A stretch of DNA of 64,000 bases, taken from positions 124,001-188,000 of the forward strand of contig NZ_JADPKA010000095.1 of the NCBI RefSeq assembly GCF_023073715.1. Reading direction: 5' to 3'. The position numbers were made by a program, and so were the translations under genes. This document shows, in pieces, positions 62,595-64,000 of the stretch. The DNA comes from Bradyrhizobium sp. 164. GTDB taxonomy: Bacteria; Pseudomonadota; Alphaproteobacteria; Rhizobiales; Xanthobacteraceae. The first letter of the stretch is position 1. Every line of letters starts with the position of its first letter. Below the pieces are notes generated by a model. It ran no database searches, was not told where the DNA came from, and saw nothing but the letters and a program-made list of their open reading frames with translations.

Positions 62595-64000
62595 ATGAGT
62601 GCTGAAGGCCCCACCGCATCACCGATCGAGCCGCTGCCCCGGCGCCCCAAAGTGATCAAGACCAACCAGCAGCAGGTCTTCCTCTACGTCGTGCTGACTC
62701 TGCTGCTGTCGCTTGCCACCGTCTGGGCCGGCCGCACGTTGGTGCACAATTCGGAAACGCTGACCTTTGCCGTCGGCGGCCCCAACAGCGACGAGGCGCT
62801 GTTCGCGGCCAAGCTCGCCGCTCTCCTGAAGAACAACGCCTCGCGCTTTCGGATCAAGATTGTCAACAATGCGGACAACGGCAAGGCAATCGCGCAGTTC
62901 GATCGCAAGCAGGCCGACCTCGCCGTGTTGCGCACGGACGCGAAAGTGCCGCTGCGGGCGCGCACGCTTGCGATCCTCGAGCACGATCTCGTGCTCCTGC
63001 TTGGTCCCGGCAACAAGAAGATCAAGTCGCTCGCCGAGTTGAAAAAGAAGAAGGTCGCGGTCCTCGCCGAGAACGAATCCTCGCTCGCCTTCGTCCGCAG
63101 TGTTCTCGACGTCCCCGACGGCCCCGATGCCACGAAAATCCAGATGGCGCCGCAGGGCGCAACGCTCGACAAGCTGTTTGCCCCGACAAATGGCTTTGGC
63201 GCGGTGATTGCCATCGTCCACGCCTCCAGAGCTGTCAGGGACAAGTCCTATGAGCAGGTCGCCAAGCGCGGCGGCTTCACGCTCAACGCGATCGACGAGG
63301 CCAAGGCGCTGGCGCGCAAATTCCCGGGCATTTCCGACGAGACGCTGACAGCGGGCACGTTGTCGGCGTCCCCGCAAATTCCCGAGGACGATCTCGATAC
63401 CATCGGGCTCGAATGGCTCCTGGTCGCACAATCCAGGATGTCGCCGACCACCGCAGGCGAGCTCGCGCGCATCGTCTACGAGAACAAATCCGCGCTCGGG
63501 CTCGAGAACGGCTTCGCCACCAGGATAGAGCCGGCCTCTGTCGAGAAGGACGCCTTCGTGATCGCGCATCGGGGCGCCGCCGATTACATCAACGACGACA
63601 CCAAGTCGTTCATGGATAAGTACAGCGACCTGATGTATCTGGGCGCCGGCGCGCTCAGCATCATCGGCTCGATCTTCGCTGCGATCTACGCCAAGATCAC
63701 GAGGATCGCGCCGGAGAAGGCCAGCGAGCTCTCCACCGCCATTCTCGACATCGGCGAGCGGATCGAGCACGCCCATTCGCTGGATCAGCTCGAGTGCCTC
63801 CAGGACGAGTTGGAGAGCATCTTGCGCGGGGCCGTCATTGGACTCAGAGATGGTACGATTAGCACCGACGGGCTCGATACCTTCAAGCTGGGCTATGAGC
63901 TCGTCCGCGACGAGATCGGGATGCGCCGCGACTATCTGAAACGTCATGCGAGCGAGAATGAACAGGCCGCCCGCGATGCCGGCTCGCCCCAGCACGACGA
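62595..64000 (+). CDS. TAXI-family TRAP-type receptor, membrane-anchored, 3' truncated by window end
   Basis: At least 468 residues, running off the end. The N terminus is cytoplasmic with a signal anchor at about 29-48 (LYVVLTLLLSLATVWAG); the TAXI-type solute-binding fold follows (TLTFAVGGPNSDEALFAAKLA, then LAVLRTDAKV and LLLGPGNKKIKSLAEL), ending near residue 340. A second membrane helix is at about 346-368 (MYLGAGALSIIGSIFAAIYA), followed by an acidic, helical tail of at least 100 residues (IAPEKASELSTAILDIG...). Such two-helix TAXI proteins are not simple periplasmic receptors and may be sensors or membrane scaffolds. Confidence 0.85.
   Translation, partial: MSAEGPTASPIEPLPRRPKVIKTNQQQVFLYVVLTLLLSLATVWAGRTLVHNSETLTFAVGGPNSDEALFAAKLAALLKNNASRFRIKIVNNADNGKAIAQFDRKQADLAVLRTDAKVPLRARTLAILEHDLVLLLGPGNKKIKSLAELKKKKVAVLAENESSLAFVRSVLDVPDGPDATKIQMAPQGATLDKLFAPTNGFGAVIAIVHASRAVRDKSYEQVAKRGGFTLNAIDEAKALARKFPGISDETLTAGTLSASPQIPEDDLDTIGLEWLLVAQSRMSPTTAGELARIVYENKSALGLENGFATRIEPASVEKDAFVIAHRGAADYINDDTKSFMDKYSDLMYLGAGALSIIGSIFAAIYAKITRIAPEKASELSTAILDIGERIEHAHSLDQLECLQDELESILRGAVIGLRDGTISTDGLDTFKLGYELVRDEIGMRRDYLKRHASENEQAARDAGSPQHD

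Overview
The window is high-GC DNA with the gene content and repeat style of a Rhizobiales alphaproteobacterium, most likely Bradyrhizobium. The evidence is the membrane-anchored CycM cytochrome c, a pimFABCD-like operon, many Liv-type ABC transporters, PobA, and dozens of mosaic palindromic intergenic repeats. No rRNA, tRNA, CRISPR array, phage or insertion sequence was recognised.

Layout. 0-12 kb is housekeeping: the start of a peptide-type ABC binding protein, cycM, kdsB, pheA, a luciferase-like monooxygenase, metF-metH (methionine synthesis), a GST, and an ArsR regulator divergent from a PLP ammonia-lyase. 12-17.3 kb has a GNAT gene, a twice-frameshifted penicillin-acylase pseudogene, glpK, and a DUF559 nuclease-like gene set between direct repeats. 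17.3-25.9 kb, on the minus strand, is a dicarboxylate/acyl-CoA beta-oxidation operon resembling pimFABCD of Rhodopseudomonas palustris plus an SDR; an IclR regulator diverges from it across a perfect 17-bp palindrome. 26.9-36.1 kb is a complete Liv-type ABC transporter (livGF, livHM) followed by four tandem paralogous binding proteins, each ended by its own hairpin terminator; a similar promoter-like sequence follows each of the first three terminators. A glycerate kinase follows.

37.8-59 kb resembles the R. palustris coumarate/ferulate locus. It holds a MarR regulator, livH, a livM-livG fusion, livF, pobA, a TRAP transporter (P, Q, M), a DUF3237 protein, an enoyl-CoA hydratase, a feruloyl/coumaroyl-CoA synthetase, a 3-hydroxyacyl-CoA dehydrogenase, a 4-hydroxybenzoyl-CoA-type thioesterase and a Liv-type binding protein. 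Read together they take up hydroxycinnamates, activate and shorten the side chain, release 4-hydroxybenzoate and oxidise it with PobA to protocatechuate. This locus is split by an accessory segment (42.2-46.1 kb) bounded by two copies of the same gene end. The segment carries an ECF sigma factor (frameshifted in an 8-base homopolymer) with its anti-sigma factor, divergent from a GNAT / PQ-loop (SemiSWEET-like) / small membrane protein cluster; both directions have the same ECF-like promoter motif.

59-64 kb holds a GST and a small protein under a WYL-domain regulator with two matching palindromes, a cysteine-cluster protein, two membrane or unknown proteins, and the start of a membrane-anchored TAXI-type receptor that runs off the end.
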